The notes under the pieces were generated by a model that worked only from the letters and a program-made list of their open reading frames with translations, was not told where the DNA came from and ran no database searches. A DNA stretch of 64,000 nt from an uncultured Muribaculaceae bacterium (GTDB lineage: Bacteria > Bacteroidota > Bacteroidia > Bacteroidales > Muribaculaceae): contig CAKUMB010000004.1 of assembly GCA_934667475.1 (NCBI GenBank), forward strand, positions 62,001 through 126,000, given 5' to 3'. This document shows, in pieces, positions 8,979 through 18,000 of the stretch. The translations under genes and the position numbers were made by a program. Every line of letters begins with the position of its first letter. The first letter of the stretch is position 1.

Positions 8979-9272
8979 TCAGAATTCGTAGTCCACGCAA
9001 GCGCGGTTTTCCTTGTGGCCCTTAAGCAGACCTGCAGCCGCAAGGTGGGCAGGGTGGTTGGCATAGGTGGCCACATCGGCCATGGTGGGCACAATGGCGG
9101 TGAGCACCACGTCCCACTGCTCGCTCGGGTTCTGGTTCAGTCCCACTTCAATGCTTTGCAGCACATCGATGGTCTCAGGCAGCGCCTCAAGCGCAGCCTT
9201 GAATTTCTTGGCCACCTCAAGCCGCTCGGCATCGGTGCCAGTGAGTTTAAACATTACAATATGCTTTACCAT
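8979..9272 (-). CDS. Dabb family (stress-responsive alpha/beta barrel) protein
   Basis: A 97-residue ferredoxin-like protein of the Dabb family, whose members form dimeric alpha/beta barrels; most bacterial members have no assigned reaction. The opening MVKHIVMFKL with its histidine, and the later Trp-Asp-Val-Val-Leu and Asn-His-Pro-Ala-His segments, are hallmarks of the family. I chose the Met of this motif; a frame beginning three codons earlier is possible. It lies 15 bases downstream of the ABC-F gene on the same strand and is probably co-transcribed with it. Confidence 0.8.
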   Translation of the reverse strand: MVKHIVMFKLTGTDAERLEVAKKFKAALEALPETIDVLQSIEVGLNQNPSEQWDVVLTAIVPTMADVATYANHPAHLAAAGLLKGHKENRACVDYEF

Positions 9273-9287
9273 ATAGCGCAATAGTTT

Positions 9288-10907
9288 TTATTGGTTGTTA
9301 TAAAGTTTTTCCTTCATGGCGAGAATCTTCTCGTCGCTGATGTAGTCGTCATAGTCCATCATCTTGTCGATGATGCCGTTGGGGGTGAGTTCAATCTCGC
9401 GGTTGCACACGGTCTGGATAAACTCATGGTCGTGCGATGCCATCAGCACGTTGCCCTTAAAGGCCTGCAGCGTGTTGTTGAACGCCTGAATCGACTCCAG
9501 GTCGAGGTGGTTGGTGGGTGTGTCCAGAATCAGCGTGTTGGCGTTCACCATCATCATCTTGGCAATCATGCAGCGCATTTTTTCGCCACCCGACAGCACC
9601 GAGGCCTTCTTCAGCACATCCTCGCCGCTAAACAGCATCTTGCCCAGGAATCCCTTCAGATAAATCTCGCTGGTGTCATTGCTAAACTGTGCCAGCCAGT
9701 CCACCAGATTCAGGTCGGTGTTGAAATACTGCGAGTTGTCAAGTGGCAGATAGGCTGTGGTTATGGTCTGTCCCCACTCAAAGTGGCCCGCATCGGGCTT
9801 GCGCTTGCCGTTGATGATTTCAAACAGCGCCGTCATGGCACGCGGGTCGCGGCTCAGGAACACTATCTTGTCGCCCTTTTCCACATTAAAGTTGAGGTCC
9901 TGGAACAGAATTTCGCCGTCGATTGAAGCCGTGAGTCCGTGCACCTCCAGAATTTTGTTGCCCGGCTCGCGCTCGGGAGTGAAAATGATGCCCGGATAGC
10001 GGCGCGACGACGGCTGGATTTCCTCCACATTCAGTTTCTCCAGCATCTTCTTGCGGCTTGTGGTCTGCTTCGACTTGGCCACATTGGCGCTGAATCGGCG
10101 AATGAATTCCAGCAGCTCCTTGCGCTTCTCCTCGGCGCGCTTGTTTTGCTGCTGCTGCTGGCGCAGAGCCAGCTGGCTCGACTGATACCAGAAGCTGTAG
10201 TTGCCGGCATACAGCGTAATCTTGTGGTAGTCGATGTCGAGCGTGTGGGTAGAAATCGCGTCCAAAAAGTGGCGGTCGTGCGACACCACCAGCACCGTGT
10301 TTTCAAAGTTGGCCAGATAGTTCTCAAGCCACGTCACAGTGTCGAGGTCAAGGTCGTTGGTGGGCTCATCCAGCAGCAGGTTGTCGGGGTTGCCAAACAG
10401 CGCCTTGGCCAGCAGCACGCGCACCTTGGCCTTGGCCGGCATGTCCTTCATCAGCGTTTGGTGGAACTCCTCCTTAATGCCCAGGCCGCTAAGCAGCGCG
10501 GCGGCGTCGCTCTCGGCGTTCCATCCGTTCATCTCGGCAAACTTCTCTTCAAGTTCCGAAGCGCGCACGCCGTCGGCCTCGCTGAAGTCGGGCTTGGCAT
10601 ATATGGCGTCCTTCTCTTTCATCACCTCCCACAGGGTGGTGTGGCCTTGCAGCACGGTGTCCATCACCGTGAACTCGTCGAAGGCAAAGTGGTCCTGGCT
10701 TAGCACGCTCATGCGCTCGCCGGGGCCCTGGGTCACGGTGCCGTGGGTGGGGGTGAGCTGGCCGCTGAGCATGCGCATCAGCGTACTCTTGCCCGCGCCG
10801 TTGGCGCCGATTATGCCATAGCAGTTGCCGGGGGTGAACTTCAGGTTCACATCCTGAAACAATACCTTCTTACCAAATTGGATTCCTAAATTGTTTGTGA
10901 TTATCAT
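9288..10907 (-). CDS. ABC-F family ATPase (YbiT-like)
   Basis: A 539-residue soluble twin-ATPase protein of the ABC-F family, which act at the ribosomal E site in translation control or antibiotic protection. The first domain has Walker A GANGAGKST (34-42), Walker B ending Asp180-Glu181 and switch His210, but its signature is MPAKA (156-160) instead of LSGGQ. The second domain keeps LSGGE (438-442) but has SRDPRAMTA (352-360) in place of Walker A and Thr463 where the catalytic Glu should be. One composite ATP site therefore looks intact and the other dead. A charged interdomain linker (about 245-300) is present. Length and overall layout favour YbiT-like over EttA. A -7 box (TAACTTTG, 11046-11053, minus) lies about 140 nt upstream. 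Confidence 0.9.
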   Translation of the reverse strand: MIITNNLGIQFGKKVLFQDVNLKFTPGNCYGIIGANGAGKSTLMRMLSGQLTPTHGTVTQGPGERMSVLSQDHFAFDEFTVMDTVLQGHTTLWEVMKEKDAIYAKPDFSEADGVRASELEEKFAEMNGWNAESDAAALLSGLGIKEEFHQTLMKDMPAKAKVRVLLAKALFGNPDNLLLDEPTNDLDLDTVTWLENYLANFENTVLVVSHDRHFLDAISTHTLDIDYHKITLYAGNYSFWYQSSQLALRQQQQQNKRAEEKRKELLEFIRRFSANVAKSKQTTSRKKMLEKLNVEEIQPSSRRYPGIIFTPEREPGNKILEVHGLTASIDGEILFQDLNFNVEKGDKIVFLSRDPRAMTALFEIINGKRKPDAGHFEWGQTITTAYLPLDNSQYFNTDLNLVDWLAQFSNDTSEIYLKGFLGKMLFSGEDVLKKASVLSGGEKMRCMIAKMMMVNANTLILDTPTNHLDLESIQAFNNTLQAFKGNVLMASHDHEFIQTVCNREIELTPNGIIDKMMDYDDYISDEKILAMKEKLYNNQ

Positions 10908-11102
10908 ACCCTCTATCTCTACAGCAGTGAAGCTGTTGTTGATTTGTTATATATATATTGTTATGTATATGTTTTTTGCAATTATGCCGCTCGCAGCCGC
11001 CTCGTGCAAAGTGCAGCCGCGGTCGCAAAAAGCCATTCAAGAGTGCAAAGTTACAAATTTTACTCCAAATAGCGAAACCTCCCCCGCAATCCATCGCAGG
11101 AT

Positions 11103-11144
11103 AAAAAAACTGGCGCCGCCCTCTGTTGAATAGAGAGCGGCGCC
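11103..11144 (-). terminator. Terminator of the rpsF-rpsR-rplI operon
   Basis: A 13-bp GC-rich stem with one asymmetric base (11112-11144) is followed on the minus strand by a seven-T run (11103-11109), 28 bases after the rplI stop. Confidence 0.85.
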
Positions 11145-11171
11145 ATTATGGTGTGATGCTAATGTTGCGCT

Positions 11172-11615
11172 TTACTCAGCCACCACCTCAAAGGGAATCT
11201 CAACCGATACCTCTTTGTGCAGCTTCACAGTGGCAGTGTATTTGCCCACTTCCTTCACTGCGCCGTTGATGCTGATGATCTTGCGGTCGATGTTGTGACC
11301 CAGCTTCTCGAGGGCCTCAGCAATTTGAATGTTGTTAACCGAGCCAAAGATTGTGCCAGTTGCACTCACCTTTGCGCCAATGGTCAGCGACACGTCCTTC
11401 AGCGACTCAGCCACTGCCTCGGCATCGGCCTTGATTTTAGCAATCTTGTGAGCGCGCTGACGCAGGTCCTCTGCCAGCACCTTCAGTGCCGAAGGAGAAG
11501 CGATAACGGCTTTGCCTTGCGGAATCAGGTAGTTGCGGCCATAACCGCTCTTTACTTCCACCACGTCGTCCTTGTAACCAAGGTTGGTGACATCTTCTTT
11601 TAATATAATCTTCAT
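11172..11615 (-). CDS. rplI: 50S ribosomal protein L9
   Basis: L9 binds 23S rRNA near the L1 stalk and helps maintain reading-frame fidelity. The 147 residues include the N-terminal RNA-binding domain beginning MKIILKEDVTNLGYKDD with the conserved Gly-Tyr-Gly-Arg-Asn-Tyr-Leu motif, the long connecting helix and the C-terminal domain, so it is full length. It is the last gene of the S6-S18-L9 operon, 25 bases after rpsR. Confidence 0.97.
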   Translation of the reverse strand: MKIILKEDVTNLGYKDDVVEVKSGYGRNYLIPQGKAVIASPSALKVLAEDLRQRAHKIAKIKADAEAVAESLKDVSLTIGAKVSATGTIFGSVNNIQIAEALEKLGHNIDRKIISINGAVKEVGKYTATVKLHKEVSVEIPFEVVAE

Positions 11616-11640
11616 AATAAAAGTACCTCCAAATTAAAAA

Positions 11641-11910
11641 TTATTTCATCAAATCGGTTACGTAGGGCAGCAGTGCCAGGTGGCGGGCGCGCTTAACGGC
11701 TCTTGCCACTCTTCTCTGGAACTTCAGCGAAGTGCCGGTGATGCGGCGGGGGAGAATCTTGCCCTGCTCGTTGAGGAATTTCTTCAGGAATTCAGGATCC
11801 TTGTAGTCGATATACTTGATGCCGCTTCTCTTGAAACGGCAATATTTCTTCTTGTTGATGTCAACTGACAGTGGAGTCAGATAACGGATTTCAGATTGAG
11901 TCTGTGCCAT
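11641..11910 (-). CDS. rpsR: 30S ribosomal protein S18
   Basis: S18 forms a heterodimer with S6 on the platform of the small subunit. The 89-residue sequence has the typical core with Lys-Lys-Tyr-Cys-Arg-Phe and the Pro-Arg-Arg-Ile-Thr-Gly-Thr segment, followed by the basic C-terminal helix. Only one cysteine of a possible zinc site is obvious, as in zinc-independent S18 proteins. It sits between rpsF (28 bases upstream) and rplI (25 bases downstream). Confidence 0.97.
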   Translation of the reverse strand: MAQTQSEIRYLTPLSVDINKKKYCRFKRSGIKYIDYKDPEFLKKFLNEQGKILPRRITGTSLKFQRRVARAVKRARHLALLPYVTDLMK

Positions 11911-11938
11911 GATTATAAATCTCCTTTTTTTACTTTAA

Positions 11939-12340
11939 TTACTCTTTTTCTTCTGCTTTAGCCTCAGCAGCCTCCTCGGCGGGAGCCTCTGCCTTCACCT
12001 CTTCGCTCTTGGCTTTCTTCAGGCTTCTTCTCTTGATTGCATACTCCTCAGCAAACTTGTCGAGGCGGAATGTGAGGAAGCGCAGCACCTTCTCGTCGCG
12101 GCGGAAAGCTGTCTCAAGCTTTGCAATCACGTTGGGCTCAGCGTCAAACTCAATTAAAGTGTAAAAACCGGTAGATTTCTTCTGGATAGGATAGGCCAGC
12201 TTGCGCAGACCCCATGCCTCCTCGTTCACAATGGTTGAGCCATTGTCGGTGAGGACTTTCTCGAATTTTTCTACCGCTTCCTTCATCTGAGGTTCAGACA
12301 AAACGGGAGTTAAAATGAAAACGGTTTCGTAGTGGTTCAT
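11939..12340 (-). CDS. rpsF: 30S ribosomal protein S6
   Basis: S6 pairs with S18 in 30S assembly. The 133-residue protein starts MNHYETVFILTPVLSE, the usual first beta strand, and keeps the ferredoxin-like fold through about residue 100. A long tail rich in Glu, Ala and Lys (about 107-133) extends it, reminiscent of the acidic tails that are modified by glutamylation in some bacteria, though no such modification can be inferred here. It is the first gene of the ribosomal operon. Confidence 0.97.
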   Translation of the reverse strand: MNHYETVFILTPVLSEPQMKEAVEKFEKVLTDNGSTIVNEEAWGLRKLAYPIQKKSTGFYTLIEFDAEPNVIAKLETAFRRDEKVLRFLTFRLDKFAEEYAIKRRSLKKAKSEEVKAEAPAEEAAEAKAEEKE

Positions 12341-12390
12341 AAAAACTTATAAATTAAATTATTACTATGATGCATTCATAAAATGCGGTG

Positions 12391-12422
12391 CAAAGTTACG
12401 CACAATTTTTGAATTACGCAAC
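12391..12422 (-). promoter_or_regulatory. Promoter of the rpsF operon
   Basis: On the minus strand GTTG (12419-12422) and TAACTTTG (12391-12398) are separated by 20 nt; the -7 box fits the Bacteroidota consensus and the -33 box differs by one base. Confidence 0.65.
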
Positions 12423-12472
12423 ACTCTGTGAGTCACTTGCGCACAAAAAAACAGCGGCAGGTGCCGCCCGAT

Positions 12473-13246
12473 TCACTCTGGAAAGGCATATCCCTGGGCG
12501 GCAATGAAGTCGCGCAGCAGTCGCGAGTAGGTGTCGCTGGTGCTTTGCGGATACCGCACGTCGGTAAACACCTGTGCCAGCGATTGCTTGCCATTGTCTT
12601 TCACAAACTGGCGGTTCACCTCCAGCTGCTCTTTCCCGGCATAGGCGGCGGTGATGTCGGCGGGGGTGTAGTCGCTGTATTTTTCGCTGTGCACTATTGC
12701 GCTCAGCGGCAGTCGCTCGGCCTTTATGTCATCTTTGGCCTCAGGGCTGGGATAGCCCACGGTGAGCGTTGCCACGGGCACCACCATTTGCGGCAGTTCC
12801 AGCACTTGTGCTATTTGATGCGCGTTGTAGGTGGTTGTGCCTATATAGCAGCAACCCAGGCCGTTGAGCTCGGCAATGGTGTTAAACTGCTGGGCCACTA
12901 TGGTGGCGTCGAGCATGGCCGACACCAGCGACTCAAAGTTGCGGAATCCCGGCTTGGCGCCGCTTTGCAGGCACCACTTCTCAAAGCGGTTGAAGTCGGC
13001 GCAGAAGGTGAGCACGGCGGGAGCTTGGGTCACCATGGGCTGGTTGAAGTGGCAGGGCGCCAGGCGCTGCTTCATTTCGGGGCTGGTGGTCACCACCACG
13101 CTGTAGAGTTGCATGCCGCCCGTGGTGGGGGCGTTGGCGGCGGCCTCAATCATGTGGCTGATCAGCTCGGGGGCAATGGGCTTGTCGCTGTATTGCCTCA
13201 CGGTTTGCCGCTGCTCGAAGTATTCGTCAATGTTCATGTTGCTCAT
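12473..13246 (-). CDS. NADPH-dependent nitroreductase family flavoprotein
   Basis: A 257-residue FMN enzyme of the nitroreductase superfamily, closest in layout to the NfsA/Frp group that reduces nitroaromatics, quinones or flavins with NAD(P)H. The N-terminal Arg-Gln-Thr-Val-Arg-Gln-Tyr FMN-phosphate motif (about 13-19), the Ala-Pro-Thr-Thr-Gly-Gly-Met-Gln loop and the Gly-Leu-Gly-Cys-Cys-Tyr-Ile-Gly segment are present, as is the longer C-terminal region of the NfsA/Frp type. I place the start at the first Met of MSNMNIDEYFEQ; an extension upstream lacks conservation. It is divergent from dus. Confidence 0.85.
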   Translation of the reverse strand: MSNMNIDEYFEQRQTVRQYSDKPIAPELISHMIEAAANAPTTGGMQLYSVVVTTSPEMKQRLAPCHFNQPMVTQAPAVLTFCADFNRFEKWCLQSGAKPGFRNFESLVSAMLDATIVAQQFNTIAELNGLGCCYIGTTTYNAHQIAQVLELPQMVVPVATLTVGYPSPEAKDDIKAERLPLSAIVHSEKYSDYTPADITAAYAGKEQLEVNRQFVKDNGKQSLAQVFTDVRYPQSTSDTYSRLLRDFIAAQGYAFPE

Positions 13247-13310
13247 ATCGTTTTTTTCGTTGTTTGCCACAAATTTAATTAAAATATGTGCCACTCACAA
13301 GCGCTGTAGG

Positions 13311-13342
13311 CTTGCCGTTGCCGCGGCAATGCGCTAATTTTG
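13311..13342 (+). promoter_or_regulatory. Promoter of dus, probably giving a leaderless mRNA
   Basis: CTTG (13311-13314) and TAATTTTG (13335-13342) are separated by 20 nt. The -7 box ends only five bases before the ATG at 13348, so the transcript would start almost at the start codon. Confidence 0.65.
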
Positions 13343-13347
13343 CAGCT

Positions 13348-14289
13348 ATGCTACACTCCAAAACCCTCTATTGCGCGCCGCTGCAGGGCTACACCGATGC
13401 CGCGTGGCGCAACGCCCACCACCGCATTTTCGGTGGCGTGGACTGCTACTTGGGCCCGTTTATGCGCATCGACCGCGGCCAGGTGCGCCGCCGCGATGTG
13501 GCCGACGCAGCCCCCGAGGCCAATTCCGCACCCTTTGTGCCGCAAATCATAGCCTGCGCTCCTGCCGAGGCCGTGCGCCTGGCCACGCTGCTGCGCGACC
13601 AGGGACACACGCGCATCGACGTGAATCTGGGATGCCCGTTTCCGCCCGTGGCTTTGCGCCACAAGGGGGCGGGCATGCTTAAGTATCCCGCCGAGGTCGA
13701 GGCCTTGGCCGCGGCCCTTCGTGGGGTGGATGGCGTGCAATATTCGGTGAAGATGCGCCTCGGCTGGGACGACGCCGGCCAGTGGCGTCAGGTGTTGCCT
13801 GCCATTGCATCGCTCAGTCCCGTGGAGGTGGCGGTGCATCCGCGCACGGGGCGGCAGCAATACAAGGGCGAACTGCTTGCCGATGAGTTCTCGCTGTTTT
13901 ACGACGCCTGCCAGTTGCCGCTGGTGCTGAATGGTGGCATCAAGTCGGTGGCCGACGCCGAGGCGGCCCTCAGCCGATGGCCGCGCCTGAGCGGACTCAT
14001 GGTGGGGCAGGGCCTCGTTGAAGACCCGGCCATGCTGTGTCCCGAGAAAGCCACCATGGAAAACTACCGCGCCCTGCACGACGAACTGATGGCAGCCTAC
14101 GCCCAGCGCCTTGACGGCGGCGACGCACAGCTGCTTGCGCGCATGAAGGCGCTGTGGGAGCTGATGCTGCCCAATGCCGACCGCAAGGCGCGCAAACTAA
14201 TACACAAGGCCACCACACTCGACAAATACCGCCAGGCCGTGTCGCAAGTGTGGGCTTCAATGGCCGGCTACGCTCAAAACTTAAGGTAG
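13348..14289 (+). CDS. dus: tRNA-dihydrouridine synthase
   Basis: Flavin enzyme that reduces uridines in the tRNA D-loop to dihydrouridine. The 313 residues show the TIM barrel with Ala-Pro-Leu-Gln-Gly-Tyr-Thr-Asp at residues 10-17, the Asn-Leu-Gly-Cys-Pro-Phe-Pro segment containing the catalytic Cys (about residue 99), the Lys-Met-Arg-Leu-Gly strand and the His-Pro-Arg-Thr motif. The start is the Met directly after a strong -7 box. Its last 16 bases overlap the convergent trmN6 gene. Which uridine it modifies is not clear from sequence. Confidence 0.93.
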   Translation: MLHSKTLYCAPLQGYTDAAWRNAHHRIFGGVDCYLGPFMRIDRGQVRRRDVADAAPEANSAPFVPQIIACAPAEAVRLATLLRDQGHTRIDVNLGCPFPPVALRHKGAGMLKYPAEVEALAAALRGVDGVQYSVKMRLGWDDAGQWRQVLPAIASLSPVEVAVHPRTGRQQYKGELLADEFSLFYDACQLPLVLNGGIKSVADAEAALSRWPRLSGLMVGQGLVEDPAMLCPEKATMENYRALHDELMAAYAQRLDGGDAQLLARMKALWELMLPNADRKARKLIHKATTLDKYRQAVSQVWASMAGYAQNLR

Positions 14290-14993
14290 AAGTCGCGGCA
14301 CAAACGCCGGTATTCGTCGGTGTAGTTTAGCGGTGAGTGCTCAATGGCCAGTTGTGTGCGTTCGGTCTCCACTCCCTGGCGGTGCACCAGTTCCCACAGC
14401 AGCCGCTTGGGCGCGGCGCCATCCACAGGCGCCACCTCGGTTATGCGCAGCGGGCTGTAGCCGCACCATGCGCAGTCTTCCAGCACCTGGCTCTCGCAGT
14501 CGGCTGGTGCCACAATGGCCAGTCGTCCGTTGCTGTCCAGCAGCAGTTTAGCCCCATCCAGCAGTTGGCGGTAGGTGAGCTCGGTGGTGTGCCGTGCCAT
14601 GGTGCGGCTGTCGCCGCTGGGCAGCACGCCGTTCATGAAGTAGGGCGGGTTCGACACAATCAGGTCATACTTTTCTTCAGTGCCCGGTGCAAACTGCTTG
14701 AAGTCGCATTGCCGCGCGCTAAGCCTGTCGCTCCACGGCGAGGCGGCAAAGTTGTCGGCAGCCTCGGCCACCGCCTCGGGGTCGATGTCGATGGCTGTGA
14801 CCCGGGCCTCTGGGGCCCGCTGCGCCACCATCAGCGCAATCACTCCACACCCCGTGCCCACGTCGAGTGCCCGGCGCACCCCCTGCACGCCGCACCACGC
14901 GCCCAGCAGCACCGCGTCGGTGCCCACCTTCATGGCCGCGCGGCTATGCTCCACTTGAAATTGCTTAAACTTGAAAATCCGGCTTCGTGCCAT
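14274..14993 (-). CDS. trmN6: tRNA1(Val) adenine-37 N6-methyltransferase
   Basis: A 239-residue SAM-dependent methyltransferase of the TrmN6/YfiC group, which methylates A37 in tRNA-Val. The SAM-binding Asp-Val-Gly-Thr-Gly-Cys-Gly motif I, the acidic Asp-Ile-Asp-Pro strand and the catalytic Asn-Pro-Pro-Tyr motif characteristic of N6-adenine methyltransferases are all visible. The N terminus MARSRIFKFKQFQVEHSRAA is the usual start of the family, so I prefer the Met at 14993 over the one at 15041. It overlaps dus tail to tail by 16 bases; both products modify tRNA, although they are on opposite strands. Confidence 0.9.
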   Translation of the reverse strand: MARSRIFKFKQFQVEHSRAAMKVGTDAVLLGAWCGVQGVRRALDVGTGCGVIALMVAQRAPEARVTAIDIDPEAVAEAADNFAASPWSDRLSARQCDFKQFAPGTEEKYDLIVSNPPYFMNGVLPSGDSRTMARHTTELTYRQLLDGAKLLLDSNGRLAIVAPADCESQVLEDCAWCGYSPLRITEVAPVDGAAPKRLLWELVHRQGVETERTQLAIEHSPLNYTDEYRRLCRDFYLKF

Positions 14994-15089
14994 AGTCGCA
15001 TTGCTTGTGTGTGATTGAAAAAAAGTGGGAGCGTGACACACTGCCGCGCTCCCACAAGTGTATTGTTCTGTTTTTAATTATGGGGCTTT

Positions 15090-18000
15090 TTAATATTCGT
15101 CCCAAGCCTTAATCTCCACATCGTCGGCCTTGAGGTCGCAGAAAGCGTCGATAAACGCGGCGGCCAGGCGGGCGTTGGTGATGAGGGGCACATTGAGGTC
15201 GACAGCAGCGCGGCGAATCTTGTATCCGTTGGTCAGCTCGGCCGAAGTCAGATTCTTGGGGATGTTTATCACCAGGTCAATCTGCTTGCGGTGCAGCAGG
15301 TCGAGGGCCTGAGGCTCCTTGTCGGGCTCGCTGGGCCAGTGCACGAGCACTGCGGGCACACCGTTGTCGTTAAGATACTTGTGTGTGCCGCCGGTGGCAT
15401 ACAGCTGATAGCCTTTTTTGTGCAGCTTCACTGCCGATTCCAGCAGGTCGGCCTTCATCTTGGCCGTGCCGGTGCTCAGCAGAATTCCCTTCTTGGGCAC
15501 GCGCTGGCCCACCGAAAGCATGGCCTTGAGCAGTGCCTCGCTGGTGTTCTCGCCCAGGCAGCCCACCTCGCCGGTCGACGACATGTCAACGCCCAGCACG
15601 GGGTCGGCGCCCTGCAGGCGCGAGAATGAGAACTGCGATGCCTTGATGCCCACATAGTCGAGGTCAAACACGTTTTTGGCCGGCTTCTCCACCGGTATGC
15701 CCAGCATCACCTTGGTGGCCAGGTCGATGAAGTTCACCTTCAGCACCTTCGACACAAATGGGAAGCTGCGCGAGGCGCGCAGGTTGCACTCAATCACCTT
15801 GATGTCGTTGTTCTTGGCCAGATACTGGATGTTGAATGGGCCGCTGATGTTCAGTGCCTTTGCAATTTTGCTGCTAATCTTCTTGATGCGGCGAATTGTC
15901 TCCACATACAGCTTTTGCGGCGGGAACTGGATGGTGGCGTCGCCCGAGTGCACACCGGCAAACTCAATGTGCTCGCTTATGGCGTAGAGCTTTATCTCTC
16001 CGTTCTGGGCCACGCTGTCCCACTCAATTTCTTTGGCGTTTTGGATAAACGAGCTCACCACCACAGGATGCTCGTGCGACACATTGGCGGCCAGGCGCAG
16101 GAATCGCTCCAGCTCGTCGTCGTTCGAGCACACGTTCATGGCCGCGCCCGACAGCACGTAGGACGGGCGCACCAGCACTGGGTAGCCCACCTCGTCCACA
16201 AACTCGTGGATGTCGTCGAGCGACGTCAGCTCGCGCCATGCGGGCTGGTCGATGCCCAGCGAGTCGAGCATGGCCGAGAACTTGTGGCGGTCTTCGGCGT
16301 TGTCGATATATTTTGCCTGGGTGCCGAGAATGTTCACATGCTCGGCATCGAGGCGCATAGCCAGGTTGTTGGGAATCTGGCCGCCCGTCGACAGTATCAC
16401 GCCGTGGGGTGTCTCAAGGTCGATGATGTCCATCACGCGCTCAAACGTCAGCTCGTCGAAGTAGAGGCGGTCGCACATGTCGTAGTCGGTCGACACCGTT
16501 TCGGGGTTGTAGTTTATCATCACGCTGCGCCAGCCTTCGCGTTTCACCGTGAGCAGCGCGTTCACGCTGCACCAGTCAAACTCCACCGAGCTGCCAATGC
16601 GGTATGCGCCCGAGCCAACCACTATCACCGACTTCTTGTCGTGCTCGTAGGCAATGTCGTTTTCCGAGCCATTGTAGGTCAGATACAGGTAGTTGGTCTT
16701 GGCTGGATATTCGGCCGCGAGGGTGTCGATTTGCTTCACCACGGGCGTGATGCCATATTTCTTGCGCAGCGCGCGCACCTCAAGGTTGCCGTCGCGGCCG
16801 TTGCCCATGCGCTTTTGCAGCACGGCGCGGGCTATCTGGAAGTCGCTGAAGCCCTGCTCCTTGGCACGGCGCAGCAGGGTGGCGGGTATGTCGGCTATTG
16901 CCTTGTAGCTCTCCAGCTCGCGGGTGGTGTTGATGAGGTTTTGCAGTTTGTAGAGGAACCACTTGTCGATTTTCGTCAGGTCGTGAATCTGGTCCACGGT
17001 GTATCCGTGGCGGAATGCCGACTCAATCACAAATATGCGGCGGTCGGTGGGCTCCTTCAGGGCGCGCTCTATGTCGTCGACCACCACCGGCTTGTTTTCG
17101 ATGAAGCCGTGCATGCCTTGGCCTATCATGCGCAGTCCCTTTTGTATAACTTCCTCAAAGGTGCGGCCTATGGCCATCACTTCGCCCACCGACTTCATCG
17201 ACGAGCCGATTTCGCGCTTCACACCGTGGAATTTGCCCAGGTCCCAACGCGGAATTTTGCACACTATGTAGTCGAGCGCAGGTTCGAAGAATGCGCTTGT
17301 CACCTTGGTCACAGAGTTCTTGAGGTCAAACAGGCCGTAGCCCAGTCCCAGCTTGGCGGCCACGAATGCCAGCGGATAGCCAGTGGCCTTCGATGCCAGC
17401 GCCGAGCTGCGGCTGAGGCGAGCGTTCACCTCTATCACGCGGTAGTCCATCGACTTGGGGTCGTAGGCATACTGCACGTTGCACTCACCCACGATGCCCA
17501 CGTGGCGTATTATCTTAATCGACAGTTCGCGCAGCTTGTGGTAGTCGGCGTTGCTCAGCGTCTGCGACGGCGCCACCACTATGCTCTCGCCGGTGTGTAT
17601 GCCCAGGGGGTCGAAGTTCTCCATGTTGCACACGGTGATGCAGTTGTCAAAGCGGTCGCGCACCACTTCATATTCAATCTCTTTCCAGCCCTTCAGCGAC
17701 TTCTCCACCAGCACTTGCGGCGAGAACGACAGGGCTTTTTCCACCAGTGTGCGCAGCTCGGCCTCATTGTCGCAGAATCCGCTGCCCAGGCCGCCCAGTG
17801 CGTAGGCTGCACGCACTATCACGGGGTAGCCCACCTCGCTGGCTGCGCGCATGGCGTCGTCCACATTGTCCACGGCCTCGCTCTTGATGGTCTTCACGCC
17901 TATCTCGTCGAGCTTGTCGATAAACAGTTCGCGGTCTTCCGTGTTCATGATGGCCTCAACGGGGGTGCCCAGCACCTCCACGCCATACTTCTCCAGAATT

